Below are positions 44,363 through 52,402 of a stretch of DNA of 64,000 bases, piece by piece. This DNA is from Oscillatoriales cyanobacterium (lineage in GTDB: Bacteria; Cyanobacteriota; Cyanobacteriia; Cyanobacteriales; Microcoleaceae). The notes beneath the pieces are model-generated. The model did not search any database. It was not told the origin of the DNA and saw only the letters and a list, made by a program, of their open reading frames with translations. The position numbers were made by a program, and so were the translations under genes. Numbering within the stretch: position 1 is the stretch's first letter; each line of letters starts with the position of its first letter. The stretch spans positions 62,001 through 126,000 of the forward strand of contig RDYN01000045.1 of the NCBI GenBank assembly GCA_004293365.1. Direction: 5' to 3'.

Positions 44363-46117
44363 ATGAGCAATAAAAAATCATTTCTAACTTTCAAAGGTAG
44401 CCAGAAAAAAAAATCCTCTCTCCCTCCAAATCCTCTGGTTGAATTTGCCTCAAGTTGGCGAATAGCTTGGGGAAAAATAGATGCGATCGCAGATGATGCA
44501 GCGTGGCGAGAAGGTCAAGTTGCGATTATTTGCTCTAATCCAAGCGTTCAACTCATTCTCAGTCCCTCAGAAAAATTTGTGATTGTTGGCGATATTTGGC
44601 TGAGCAATCGATCGCAATTGCTGGAAAAATTGGGCATTTCTGCGAGTAGTTGGCAGGGGTGCGATCGCCAATTAGTCGCTCAACTGTGGGAAGGCTGGGG
44701 CGCTGAATGCTTGCCGCTGCTGTCAGGTATGTTTGCGTTTGCGGTTTGGGAGAGGGAATCGCAGGTTTTGCGGCTGGCGCGCGATCGCACGGGGGCGCGC
44801 ACTCTCTACTACACTAATGTTGGCGCGATTCGCTGGATTGCGCCTCAACTGCGGGCGATCGCACAATACCACTCAAGGGCGATCGACCTCGTAGCCCTGC
44901 GAGATTACCTCTGCTGTTCCTTCGTTCCGGGCGATCGTACCCTGTGGCAGCAAGTGCGAGAACTGCGCCCAGGAAGCATTTTAAGCTTCCCTGACGAGAC
45001 AATTTCGGCCTACTGGGAACTGCAAGAACAAGTTGTCGAGGCCGAACAATCTTTGGAATGGCACGGCGCGAGATTGCGCTCTCTTTTAGATGAAATTGTC
45101 CGAGAATATTTGCCGGAAAATCAACCTGTAGGCGTGTTTCTTTCCGGCGGGTTAGACTCTAGCTGCATCGCGGCTTTAGCTGCTCAATTTTGCGATCGGG
45201 CAATTCACAGTTACTCAATTCATTTTGGGGAAGAATGCGCCAACGAATTAGAATTTTCCAGTCTAGTCGCCGAACACTGTCAAACTGAACACCACATTTT
45301 AGAAATTAGCTTTCGGGATATGTGGAAAAAGTTGCCAGAAACTATGGGTTACTTAGACGATCCGATCGGCGATCCGCTAACAGTGCCAAATTTGCTATTA
45401 GGAAGAATGGCGCGAGAATCCGTCGAAGTAATTCTCAACGGCGAAGGTGGCGATCCCTGTTTTGGCGGCCCCAAAAATCAACCAATGTTAATGAACAGCT
45501 TGTACAATTCTGTCACTAATTTGGATGCGCTGCCAGCATATTTGCTGTCATTTCAAAAGTGCGCGGCGGATTTACCTCAACTTTTAAAACCGGAAATTTG
45601 GGCAGCGATGCAAGCAGAACCTTCGGTATTTAGTGCGGATTTGAATGCTAGCGGCAATTATCTGAATCGATTAATGGCGTTAAATATCAAGTTTAAGGGG
45701 GCAGACCAGATTTTGACCAAAGTGAACAACTTGACTCAAGCTGCGGGCTTGCACGGGCGATCGCCCTTGTTTGACCAGCGAATCGTGGATTTGAGTATGA
45801 CGATTCCGCCTGAGTACAAATTGTCCGGGGTTGTGGAGAAAGCTGTGCTCAAACAAGCGGTGGCAAATTTACTGCCGGCTCAAATTTTGGACAGGCCCAA
45901 AAGTGGGATGCTAGTCCCGGTACAGCTAGGGTTTAAGAAGTTTTGGCAGCGGGAAGCCAGGGGTTTGCTATTGTCAAGAAGAGCTGCTATTGCTCCTTAT
46001 TGTAATCAAGCTTTAATTGCACAATGGTTAGATTATGAGGGAGATACTTGGGGCCGTTATGGCGTTAAGCTGTGGTTATTGACGAGTTTAGAACTTTGGC
46101 TGCAAGGTAATAAGTAA
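44363..46117 (+). CDS. Asparagine-synthetase-like ATP-PPi enzyme lacking the glutaminase Cys
   Basis: 584 residues. The N-terminal half follows the class II glutamine amidotransferase fold, but the essential Cys2 is missing (MSNKKSF), so ammonia from glutamine is unlikely. The second half has the AMP-forming PP-loop VFLSGGLDSS at about 265, with NGEGGDPCFGG where the usual motif is GEGxDE; here Pro replaces Glu. RPKSGMLVPV keeps the family Lys. It could join a carboxylate to an amine as in beta-lactam or peptide-cyclising relatives. Convergent with the minus-strand operon carrying a second such gene. Confidence 0.85.
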   Translation: MSNKKSFLTFKGSQKKKSSLPPNPLVEFASSWRIAWGKIDAIADDAAWREGQVAIICSNPSVQLILSPSEKFVIVGDIWLSNRSQLLEKLGISASSWQGCDRQLVAQLWEGWGAECLPLLSGMFAFAVWERESQVLRLARDRTGARTLYYTNVGAIRWIAPQLRAIAQYHSRAIDLVALRDYLCCSFVPGDRTLWQQVRELRPGSILSFPDETISAYWELQEQVVEAEQSLEWHGARLRSLLDEIVREYLPENQPVGVFLSGGLDSSCIAALAAQFCDRAIHSYSIHFGEECANELEFSSLVAEHCQTEHHILEISFRDMWKKLPETMGYLDDPIGDPLTVPNLLLGRMARESVEVILNGEGGDPCFGGPKNQPMLMNSLYNSVTNLDALPAYLLSFQKCAADLPQLLKPEIWAAMQAEPSVFSADLNASGNYLNRLMALNIKFKGADQILTKVNNLTQAAGLHGRSPLFDQRIVDLSMTIPPEYKLSGVVEKAVLKQAVANLLPAQILDRPKSGMLVPVQLGFKKFWQREARGLLLSRRAAIAPYCNQALIAQWLDYEGDTWGRYGVKLWLLTSLELWLQGNK

Positions 46118-46141
46118 TATCTTTCCGCACGCGCTTTCTCA

Positions 46142-46266
46142 GAGTCCGGCAGGGGTTAAAACCCCTGCCTCAAAGCTAAAGTCGTCTGAAGACGACTAAT
46201 GAGTTCTTCAGTCCTCTTTGAGAGGACTTTCGCTATTAGACAGGGGTTTCAACCCCTGGCGGACTC
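46142..46266. mobile_element. 125-bp MITE-like element with 26-bp terminal inverted repeats
   Basis: GAGTCCGGCAGGGGTT... at 46142-46167 is complementary to 46241-46266 with two mismatches by eye. Inner parts fold too (GTCGTCTGAAGACGAC; CTCTTTGAGAG). It lies between convergent genes and could end transcription from both sides. No coding capacity. Confidence 0.75.
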
Positions 46267-46349
46267 GCGGGTCTACTAAAGGACTTGGCGGGCTGACAAA
46301 TTAAGTTGACGTTGACACAAATGGACAATACCACATACCCCCACAAACC

Positions 46350-47642
46350 TCAACCAAAACTGTCAACAACATAGATAGAACTATCCGTACCGCCTAGCAG
46401 AATTAAACTACTATCATCGCTACCTATATCTCGACTTCCAGCAATTCCTCGATTCAGAATTTGAATCAGTTTCTGAGGACTAAACGATTCCAATTCCACA
46501 TAATTACCAAATTCCAACCACTGCAATTCCTCAGCGGATAAATCTTGGCGAATCTCTGCTGATAATTGTTTAGCATCTTGTGCATTTTTCTCGGAACTTA
46601 GAACAAACATACTGCCGCCACCCGCCAGAATTTGCTTTGGTAACAATCCGATATCAATAATGATCGCACTGTTATCTCGGAACCAATTAGGACTCGTGCG
46701 TAGGTGGTGAACTAAACCAATTCCTTTGGGACTGCAATCGTGCAAAGCGTACACTCTTAAGTCGGGATTGCGGCGCAGCATTTCCATAGTTGTGTTGAAG
46801 ATACTTTGAGGATATCCGGTAATACTAAGGACTGCACAGTTGTTTTCAAAGTGAAAATTGTTGGCGATTAAAAATTGGGCAATTTCCGGGCGATCGCACA
46901 CCACCAATCTGTCGAAACTGTAAGCGCTGACATCGGGATTGACGACCGCATTTTTATTTGTATCGCGGGGAGGCGGTAGCATTTTTGCGATCGAGGAGTT
47001 GATTTCTGTCCACTTATTAATCCAGTATTGAAACAGGTTGAATGTAAGAATAACTTCTTGAGTTAGTTTAGGAATTTTTAGGCTTCCCAAATAGATAGAT
47101 AGGATTCCGATCGCAAAACTAGCGAAAAACACTTCGGAGGAATATAACAACTGACTCAAGCCGATCCCGCAGAGCATAAATATTCCTCCCCAAATTTGCA
47201 AAGCTCTTGCAAAAGTCTGCCGTTGTTTGTACGGATATTTGCGAGAACGGCTCTTCACAAAAAATATCGCTAACAATAAAATATTTACTGCCAACATGGC
47301 GTAAATAAGTTCATTTGTCATTCCCGCAGATAATAAAAACAATCCACCAATAAAAAAGCACCAGAAATTATAAAACATACACTGATAAACCAAGCCAAAC
47401 AAATTCTCATTTTGGGTTCTCGATCGCTGATCTAAAAAGTAAAATAACTGTCGGGGAGTAAAAAACAGCGTATGGTTCACAGAAACATCGGCGATCGCCT
47501 TAGCAAACATGGGGTCAGTTATTTTTAAATTTGTCATTAGAGTTGGTTCAAAAGCAAACTGATGGCTGCATTTTTTACAGCGATAGCTATTGGCTCTGCG
47601 CTCTTTTAACTTATTGTCAGTTTGGCACTTGATGCACTTCAT
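46350..47642 (-). CDS. Membrane protein with N-terminal zinc ribbon and C-terminal Toprim-like domain
   Basis: 430 residues. CIKCQ and CKKC at the N-terminus form a zinc ribbon. Four hydrophobic helices lie at about 90-220. The C-terminal soluble part (about 245-430) has RLVVCDRPEIAQFLI, LSITGYP and VYALHDCSPKGIGLVHHL, resembling the Toprim fold of topoisomerase VI/Spo11-type proteins (DxDPxG-like loop), a by-eye inference. It starts 16 bases after the stop of the decarboxylase-like gene with TAGGAGA before the ATG, so it belongs to that operon. Confidence 0.7.
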   Translation of the reverse strand: MKCIKCQTDNKLKERRANSYRCKKCSHQFAFEPTLMTNLKITDPMFAKAIADVSVNHTLFFTPRQLFYFLDQRSRTQNENLFGLVYQCMFYNFWCFFIGGLFLLSAGMTNELIYAMLAVNILLLAIFFVKSRSRKYPYKQRQTFARALQIWGGIFMLCGIGLSQLLYSSEVFFASFAIGILSIYLGSLKIPKLTQEVILTFNLFQYWINKWTEINSSIAKMLPPPRDTNKNAVVNPDVSAYSFDRLVVCDRPEIAQFLIANNFHFENNCAVLSITGYPQSIFNTTMEMLRRNPDLRVYALHDCSPKGIGLVHHLRTSPNWFRDNSAIIIDIGLLPKQILAGGGSMFVLSSEKNAQDAKQLSAEIRQDLSAEELQWLEFGNYVELESFSPQKLIQILNRGIAGSRDIGSDDSSLILLGGTDSSIYVVDSFG

Positions 47643-47658
47643 AAAAATCTCCTAGTGA

Positions 47659-48900
47659 TTATTCAAAAACTTGATTTGCTAACAAAACGCTGTAATCTTC
47701 TCTCTCACGAATTAGCCGATGTCCGCCATTTTCTAACAGCACTTCCGCAGGTTTGGGGCGGTGCAAAAAGTGCGAGGACATCGCATATCCGTAAGCTCCC
47801 ACATCTAAAATACCGAGAATTTCTCCAACTGTCAAAGCCGGAAGTTGACAGTTTTTCCCCAAATAATCCCGCGAATAAGTCGTATTGCCACAAACATCAG
47901 TAAAATGTAGAGCATCCCGGCAATTCCAGGTATAAATCTCTCGATAACCGCCGTGAACCGACGGTACTGAAAGATTGGCAACAGTCGTATCTACACCGAC
48001 AATTTGTTTGGCTTCCTGCCATTTTGTGGAAACAACTTGAGCGAGCAAAGTAGCACATCCCGCTACAACCGATCGCCCTGGTTCAATTATTAAGTCAATT
48101 GGGCGGTCTAGTTGACAAATTCTGCTGGTCAATTCTGCCCCAAACAGTTCCCAGTCAAAGGCTGTACCTCCGCTGTGGTAAGGATAGCCAAAACCCCCGC
48201 CAAAATCGAGATACTCCCAATCTGGCAATTGCTGGGCTGCGGCAATTATCGTATCAATTACTTGAGTAAACGCTGCGGTGGAATTGGTGCCGGTACCGCG
48301 ATAAAAATGCAAGCCCCTAAGCTTTAATCCGGCTGTTTTTGCGATCGCAATTGCTTGTGGAAATTCGGGCGATCGCACTCCTATGCGACTTTCCCCCGTT
48401 AATTCGGGCAAATTCAGCCTCAAACCCAGACTGGGCGGTTCTAAAACCTGCTGGTTTTCCCTAAGAGATTGGTACACTTCGCAGCACAACTGCAATTGAG
48501 CGAGACTGTCGAAATTAAGAGTTTTGACACCCCATTTGAGAACTTGTTCCATCTCATCTCGGTGCAGATTACTGCCGCTGTAAACAATGTTTTCCGGCGC
48601 AAAACCCGCCTTAATTCCCAAATAAATATCTCCCGGTGTATTCGCGTGCAATCCCCACCCGCAAGCTTGAAATATTTGCAGCAAGGCGATGTTGCCGTTG
48701 GTGACGCTGGCAAAACAAAATTGAGTTTGCGGATAAGAAATAGCGTTAGTAATGCGGGCGATCGTCCGCTGCAAAACATCGCTTTGATAAACGTAAAGCG
48801 GCGAACCGTAAGTCGCTAATAACTCTTTCGCTAAGTCAAAAGTAAAAGGCTCTTCTTTCAAAATCGAGTTGCTAGTATCAATTGTTTGCATAAGTATCAA
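47659..48900 (-). CDS. Fold-type III PLP decarboxylase-like protein lacking the Schiff-base Lys
   Basis: 413 residues, related to LysA. Retained parts are the phosphate loop DFGGGFGYPY, EPGRSVVAG, and the C-terminal GAYGYAMSS. At the cofactor-lysine position, however, FASVTNG (Val66) aligns with YASKAWS of the lysA protein in this window, and the HxHIGS loop is HFYRGTG. It therefore cannot form the usual internal aldimine, unless another Lys serves. It may bind a PLP-linked substrate, use a different cofactor, or be a binding protein. Middle gene of the minus-strand operon between the second Asn synthetase and the zinc-ribbon protein. Confidence 0.85.
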   Translation of the reverse strand: MILMQTIDTSNSILKEEPFTFDLAKELLATYGSPLYVYQSDVLQRTIARITNAISYPQTQFCFASVTNGNIALLQIFQACGWGLHANTPGDIYLGIKAGFAPENIVYSGSNLHRDEMEQVLKWGVKTLNFDSLAQLQLCCEVYQSLRENQQVLEPPSLGLRLNLPELTGESRIGVRSPEFPQAIAIAKTAGLKLRGLHFYRGTGTNSTAAFTQVIDTIIAAAQQLPDWEYLDFGGGFGYPYHSGGTAFDWELFGAELTSRICQLDRPIDLIIEPGRSVVAGCATLLAQVVSTKWQEAKQIVGVDTTVANLSVPSVHGGYREIYTWNCRDALHFTDVCGNTTYSRDYLGKNCQLPALTVGEILGILDVGAYGYAMSSHFLHRPKPAEVLLENGGHRLIREREDYSVLLANQVFE

Positions 48901-49010
48901 GTAGATGTTTATTTAATTAACAATTATCCCAAAACCGTTGCGATCGAAAACTCCTCGTCTCCCTCCTCTTTCCCCTCTGCGCCCTCTGCGCCCTCTGCGG
49001 TTCGATCCTC

Positions 49011-50843
49011 TTATTCCTGCCACCTCTGACGATAACTCCAAATCGATCGAGACAACCAAAACGGATGATTCCAAGATTTATATTTCACCTCCTCACCTAA
49101 AACTTGCGATCGCCAATTTTGCCACATCACCAACAGCCAAAGTATCTCGCCAATGCGCCGCCCTTGAATTCCGGCTGCGAATTTGCCGGACATAAGTTGA
49201 GCCGCTAAATCCGGTTTCCAGTGTTTCTCTGACAGCAAAACGGCAGGATTCAACCAGTCGCCGATGTCATGCCAAAATTCATTAAAACACCACGAAGTTA
49301 AGGGCACACCCATACCGCGCTTTTCCCGCCACACTATGTCCGCAGGCAGCCAATTTTCCACCGCCCGTTTGAGGATGTATTTCTCGCAAGCGCCCCGCAA
49401 ACACAGTTCTCCCGATAGTTTAAATGTCCAGTCTGTGAGGGCAAAATCGCAAAAGGGCGATCGGACTTTTAGACCAAAAGCCAAAGCCAAATTAGCAGCG
49501 CGCGGATGGATGTTCTGCGCCCCTTTCAGCATCAAACCCGCGCGGCGGAGGCGATGCAGCAAAGACGCGCCCACCGCAGGATTAAGAGCCTCTAACAGCC
49601 AATCTTGAGGCTGCACATTCTGAATTTCCGTGTAAAATTCTGGCTGATAAACTTTAGATTCGTATCCCCAAAGGCGGTGAAAAGTTCGCAAATATTGCAA
49701 GGCAAAAGTTTGGTCTCCGGCGGGATTTGCTGCTTGATAAACAGCCGCTGCAATCAGGGGTTTATTCGTCCAGCCTGCAAATAATTGATCGCCACCTTCG
49801 CCGTTAAAAACGATCGCACATTCTTGACTCGCAGCCTCATTTAACAGGTACAGCGGGACTGTAACTCCGTCGCCAAAGGGCAAATCTAAAGCTTTCACAG
49901 CAGAATGCAAAACTTGTTTAATCCGGCGCGGCCTAGAATCTACTTTTACTAAAGGAATTTTCAGCGAATCGGCAACTTTTTGGGCCCAAGGATATTCGGG
50001 AATTCCGGCATCGCCGAAGTCGAGAGTATAAGCGCGGACTTTGACTCCGGCTTTGACTAATAAGGCTGCGACTACTGAGGAATCTAAACCGCCTGATAGA
50101 AATACTCCGACAGTTTCATTGCTATTGATATCGGAAATCTGACGTTCTACGGCATCTTTAAGTAAGTTTTGCAATTGTGTTATTGCTTCTGCTTCGTCTT
50201 GTATTTCTTCTGAACTTTCCCGCCATTGCAACAAGCATTTTGATGGATTGTTCAGAATGACACCGCTATCTCGATCGCACTCCCAAGTTAATTCGGTTCC
50301 GGCGGGAACTGCGAACACATTTTTTACAGGAGTTAAGGGAGTTGGGACGTAGGAAAAACAGCTATAACCGTACAAACCGGGAATGCTGACATCGGGTTTT
50401 TCGCAAATATTTAACAGCAGTTGCAAACTCGATGCAAACCAAATACTCTGCTCAATTTGCGTCCAGTAAAGCGTTACTCGCCCGAAGGGTTCTCGTCCTA
50501 AAATCAGGCAATTTTCGCGGACGTTTGCCCAGGCATCAGGTAACAGCAAACCGTTGGTTGATGGATAAGTAGATACTCCAGAGGCTGAGAGGGCGGCGAT
50601 TTGCAAAGTACGGCTTTTTTTTATTGGCTGGTTTGGCGGGCGATCGCATTCGGTGCTGGCTACGTTCCAAATAGGATAATTTTCGTCAACTGCGGTGGGG
50701 AAATTGGCAGAATCTTCGATTTTTTGAATTGGGATTTCGCTGAAAGACTTGGCGATCGTTGTCGCTAGTAGGGCTTCCAATTTGTGGTGAGAATCGCAGC
50801 CCCAGTATCCTACAAATTGACGCGGTTTGTTGGTAATTTTCAT
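49011..50843 (-). CDS. Second asparagine-synthetase-like enzyme lacking the glutaminase Cys
   Basis: 610 residues. Like its neighbour at 44363 it has no Cys2 (MKITNKP) in the N-terminal domain. PP-loop VFLSGGLDSS at about 250, NGEGGDQLFAG (Gln for the usual Glu) and REKRGMGVPLTSW follow. The two paralogues share the GMxVP ending of the last motif. First gene of the operon with the lysine-less decarboxylase-like protein and the zinc-ribbon membrane protein. The start ATG and first nine codons are copied upstream in the leader region. Confidence 0.88.
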   Translation of the reverse strand: MKITNKPRQFVGYWGCDSHHKLEALLATTIAKSFSEIPIQKIEDSANFPTAVDENYPIWNVASTECDRPPNQPIKKSRTLQIAALSASGVSTYPSTNGLLLPDAWANVRENCLILGREPFGRVTLYWTQIEQSIWFASSLQLLLNICEKPDVSIPGLYGYSCFSYVPTPLTPVKNVFAVPAGTELTWECDRDSGVILNNPSKCLLQWRESSEEIQDEAEAITQLQNLLKDAVERQISDINSNETVGVFLSGGLDSSVVAALLVKAGVKVRAYTLDFGDAGIPEYPWAQKVADSLKIPLVKVDSRPRRIKQVLHSAVKALDLPFGDGVTVPLYLLNEAASQECAIVFNGEGGDQLFAGWTNKPLIAAAVYQAANPAGDQTFALQYLRTFHRLWGYESKVYQPEFYTEIQNVQPQDWLLEALNPAVGASLLHRLRRAGLMLKGAQNIHPRAANLALAFGLKVRSPFCDFALTDWTFKLSGELCLRGACEKYILKRAVENWLPADIVWREKRGMGVPLTSWCFNEFWHDIGDWLNPAVLLSEKHWKPDLAAQLMSGKFAAGIQGRRIGEILWLLVMWQNWRSQVLGEEVKYKSWNHPFWLSRSIWSYRQRWQE

Positions 50844-51040
50844 GTTATATCTATCTATAGGCGAGTTTTTTAGCTATGTAGGGTGCGCACTGCGCACCTT
50901 ACTGACGCGGTTTGTTGGTGATTTTCATGTTATAGTGATTTTCATGTTATATCTATCTATAGGCGAGTTTTTTAGCTATGTAGCGCACTGCGCACCTTTA
51001 GCTATGTAGGGTGCGCACTGCGCACCTTACAAATTTTAGG
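50844..51040. repeat. Duplicated 5' region of the Asn-synthetase-like gene with repeat copies
   Basis: The stretch with GACGCGGTTTGTTGGT, the ATG complement CAT and TATATCTATCTATAGGCGAG occurs twice (about 50819-50877 and 50904-50972, with an inserted ATGTTATAGTGATTTTC variation). GTGCGCACTGCGCACC copies lie at about 50882, 50983 and 51012. The duplication makes a short upstream frame at 50899-50928. Confidence 0.8.
50899..50928 (-). other. Possible upstream ORF copied from the Asn-synthetase-like gene
   Basis: ATG plus eight codons identical in meaning to the real gene start (MKITNKPRQ), then TAA supplied by the GTGCGCAC repeat. It would be translated before the true start if the transcript begins upstream. 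Purely sequence-based. Confidence 0.5.
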
Positions 51041-51057
51041 ATCGCGATTATATAAAA

Positions 51058-51681
51058 TTATTTAACTTGGAAGGATGTACTGCCGATCGCCCGACTTTCA
51101 AGAAACATTTTAACTTGCCAATTTCCGCTAGCAGCAGCAGTACCAATTTGGTGGCGGCATTGAGTATTCCAGACTGGTTTGTCGATTTCGCGAGTTTGAT
51201 AGCGGTTTTGTTTGACAACTTGACCGCTGGGGTCAATCCAATCGCAAGTTACCGACAGTTTCTTGCCTAAAGGTGCATCTTTTAAGGTGGTACGGTAAAA
51301 GATTTCTGGATTGTTTTGGCGGGAAATAACAGTCAAATTGCCGCCATCATCCTGCACGGAAGTTATGCGGTTTTGTTGAACTGAAATGCGATCCAGGGCC
51401 TGTCGGCTTTGTTGGATGAAAAATCCGGTAAGTGCGATCGCCCCCACAGCAGCCGCAGCCACTCCTCCAGCAATCCACCGATTTCTGCGTTCCTGCTGGG
51501 CCAGTGCTTCCCGGCGCTGCAACTGGATTAAAGCCTCATCTAGCAACTCAGTCGGCAAGCCCAATTCCTGCAAAATTTGTGTAACTTCTGCGGAACTAAG
51601 TTCAGCTTCCCGGAGGTTAGAAAGGCGTTGTACTTCCGCTACTATTTGCGTTAGTTGAGTTTGAGTCAGTCGATTTTCCAT
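51058..51681 (-). CDS. Conserved single-pass membrane protein, unknown function
   Basis: 207 residues. A helical cytoplasmic part (about 1-65, LTQTQLTQIVAEVQRL) leads to one helix (RWIAGGVAAAAVGAIALTGF) and an outer beta-rich domain (LSVTCDWIDPSGQVVKQNRY) with two Cys that may pair. No family named with certainty. Confidence 0.7.
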   Translation of the reverse strand: MENRLTQTQLTQIVAEVQRLSNLREAELSSAEVTQILQELGLPTELLDEALIQLQRREALAQQERRNRWIAGGVAAAAVGAIALTGFFIQQSRQALDRISVQQNRITSVQDDGGNLTVISRQNNPEIFYRTTLKDAPLGKKLSVTCDWIDPSGQVVKQNRYQTREIDKPVWNTQCRHQIGTAAASGNWQVKMFLESRAIGSTSFQVK

Positions 51682-52120
51682 ATCTTAAAAGATCCTAGTT
51701 TTTTTTAATCGACATACTAACATTAGTTGGTTAACATTGTATAACAAGCTGAGCTTAGAGTCAATTCATAAAAATCATAATTTTGAGTTCATAAAAGTCA
51801 TAATTCATTTTTCACCCTCAGAAATGTAAGTTTGGTTGAGGAAGGAAACCAAACATTCATCCAATATTGAGGAAGAAAACCCAAGGCTCTCCTGAGTTTG
51901 TGGTGATAAACAAACCGCATATCCTTGACTCCGAGGGCATCACAGAATCGCGAACAGTTGTGTCTGATACCGTATCCACCATGCCCGCTTAGCGGAGCAA
52001 TATCTACTTTTTATGCTGTTGAGTCTTGCTGGGAGTTCCCCCCAACCAAGAAATTGCTAAAATGAGCTTGTAGCGCGATTAAGAGCGGGATAGCTACGCA
52101 CGCACGTACTTTTGCCTAAA
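51682..52120. other. Intergenic region with a possible gene remnant
   Basis: 439 bp. On the minus strand, about 51798-52008 reads VDIAPLSGHGGYGIRHN...RFCDALGVKDMRF...KLRRALGF, a protein-like stretch of about 70 codons with no usable start and a stop at 51798. It may be the end of a lost gene. The sequence around 52020-52040 (GGGAGTTCCCCCCAACC) looks like the tail of an old element. Confidence 0.35.
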
Positions 52121-52384
52121 ATGACCAACAGCCTAATCGAGTCCAATTCGATAAACACCCACTGGGATTGCCCTGAGTGCGAAGGCACAGGCGCAGTCAA
52201 CGGAGAAACCTGCCCCGAATGTCTCGGAGCAAAATACATTGATATCGATGCAGTAACTAGCTGGATGCTCAATTTTATGGAATCTCGCGGCTGCAATCCC
52301 GATGAAATCGACCAATTGCGAACCGAAAACCCAGACCCGCTGACATTAACATTTTGCCTCGAACTTTGTCTCGCCCTTAAATAA
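52121..52384 (+). CDS. Small zinc-finger-like protein
   Basis: 87 residues. CPECEGTGAVNGETCPEC is a DnaJ-type CxxCxGxG pair able to bind one zinc; a helical acidic C-terminus follows. No J domain. Function unknown, possibly protein-protein contact. ATG at 52121 is preferred to a TTG at 52112. Confidence 0.75.
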   Translation: MTNSLIESNSINTHWDCPECEGTGAVNGETCPECLGAKYIDIDAVTSWMLNFMESRGCNPDEIDQLRTENPDPLTLTFCLELCLALK

Positions 52385-52402
52385 ACAACTAAAATTTATG
52401 TT

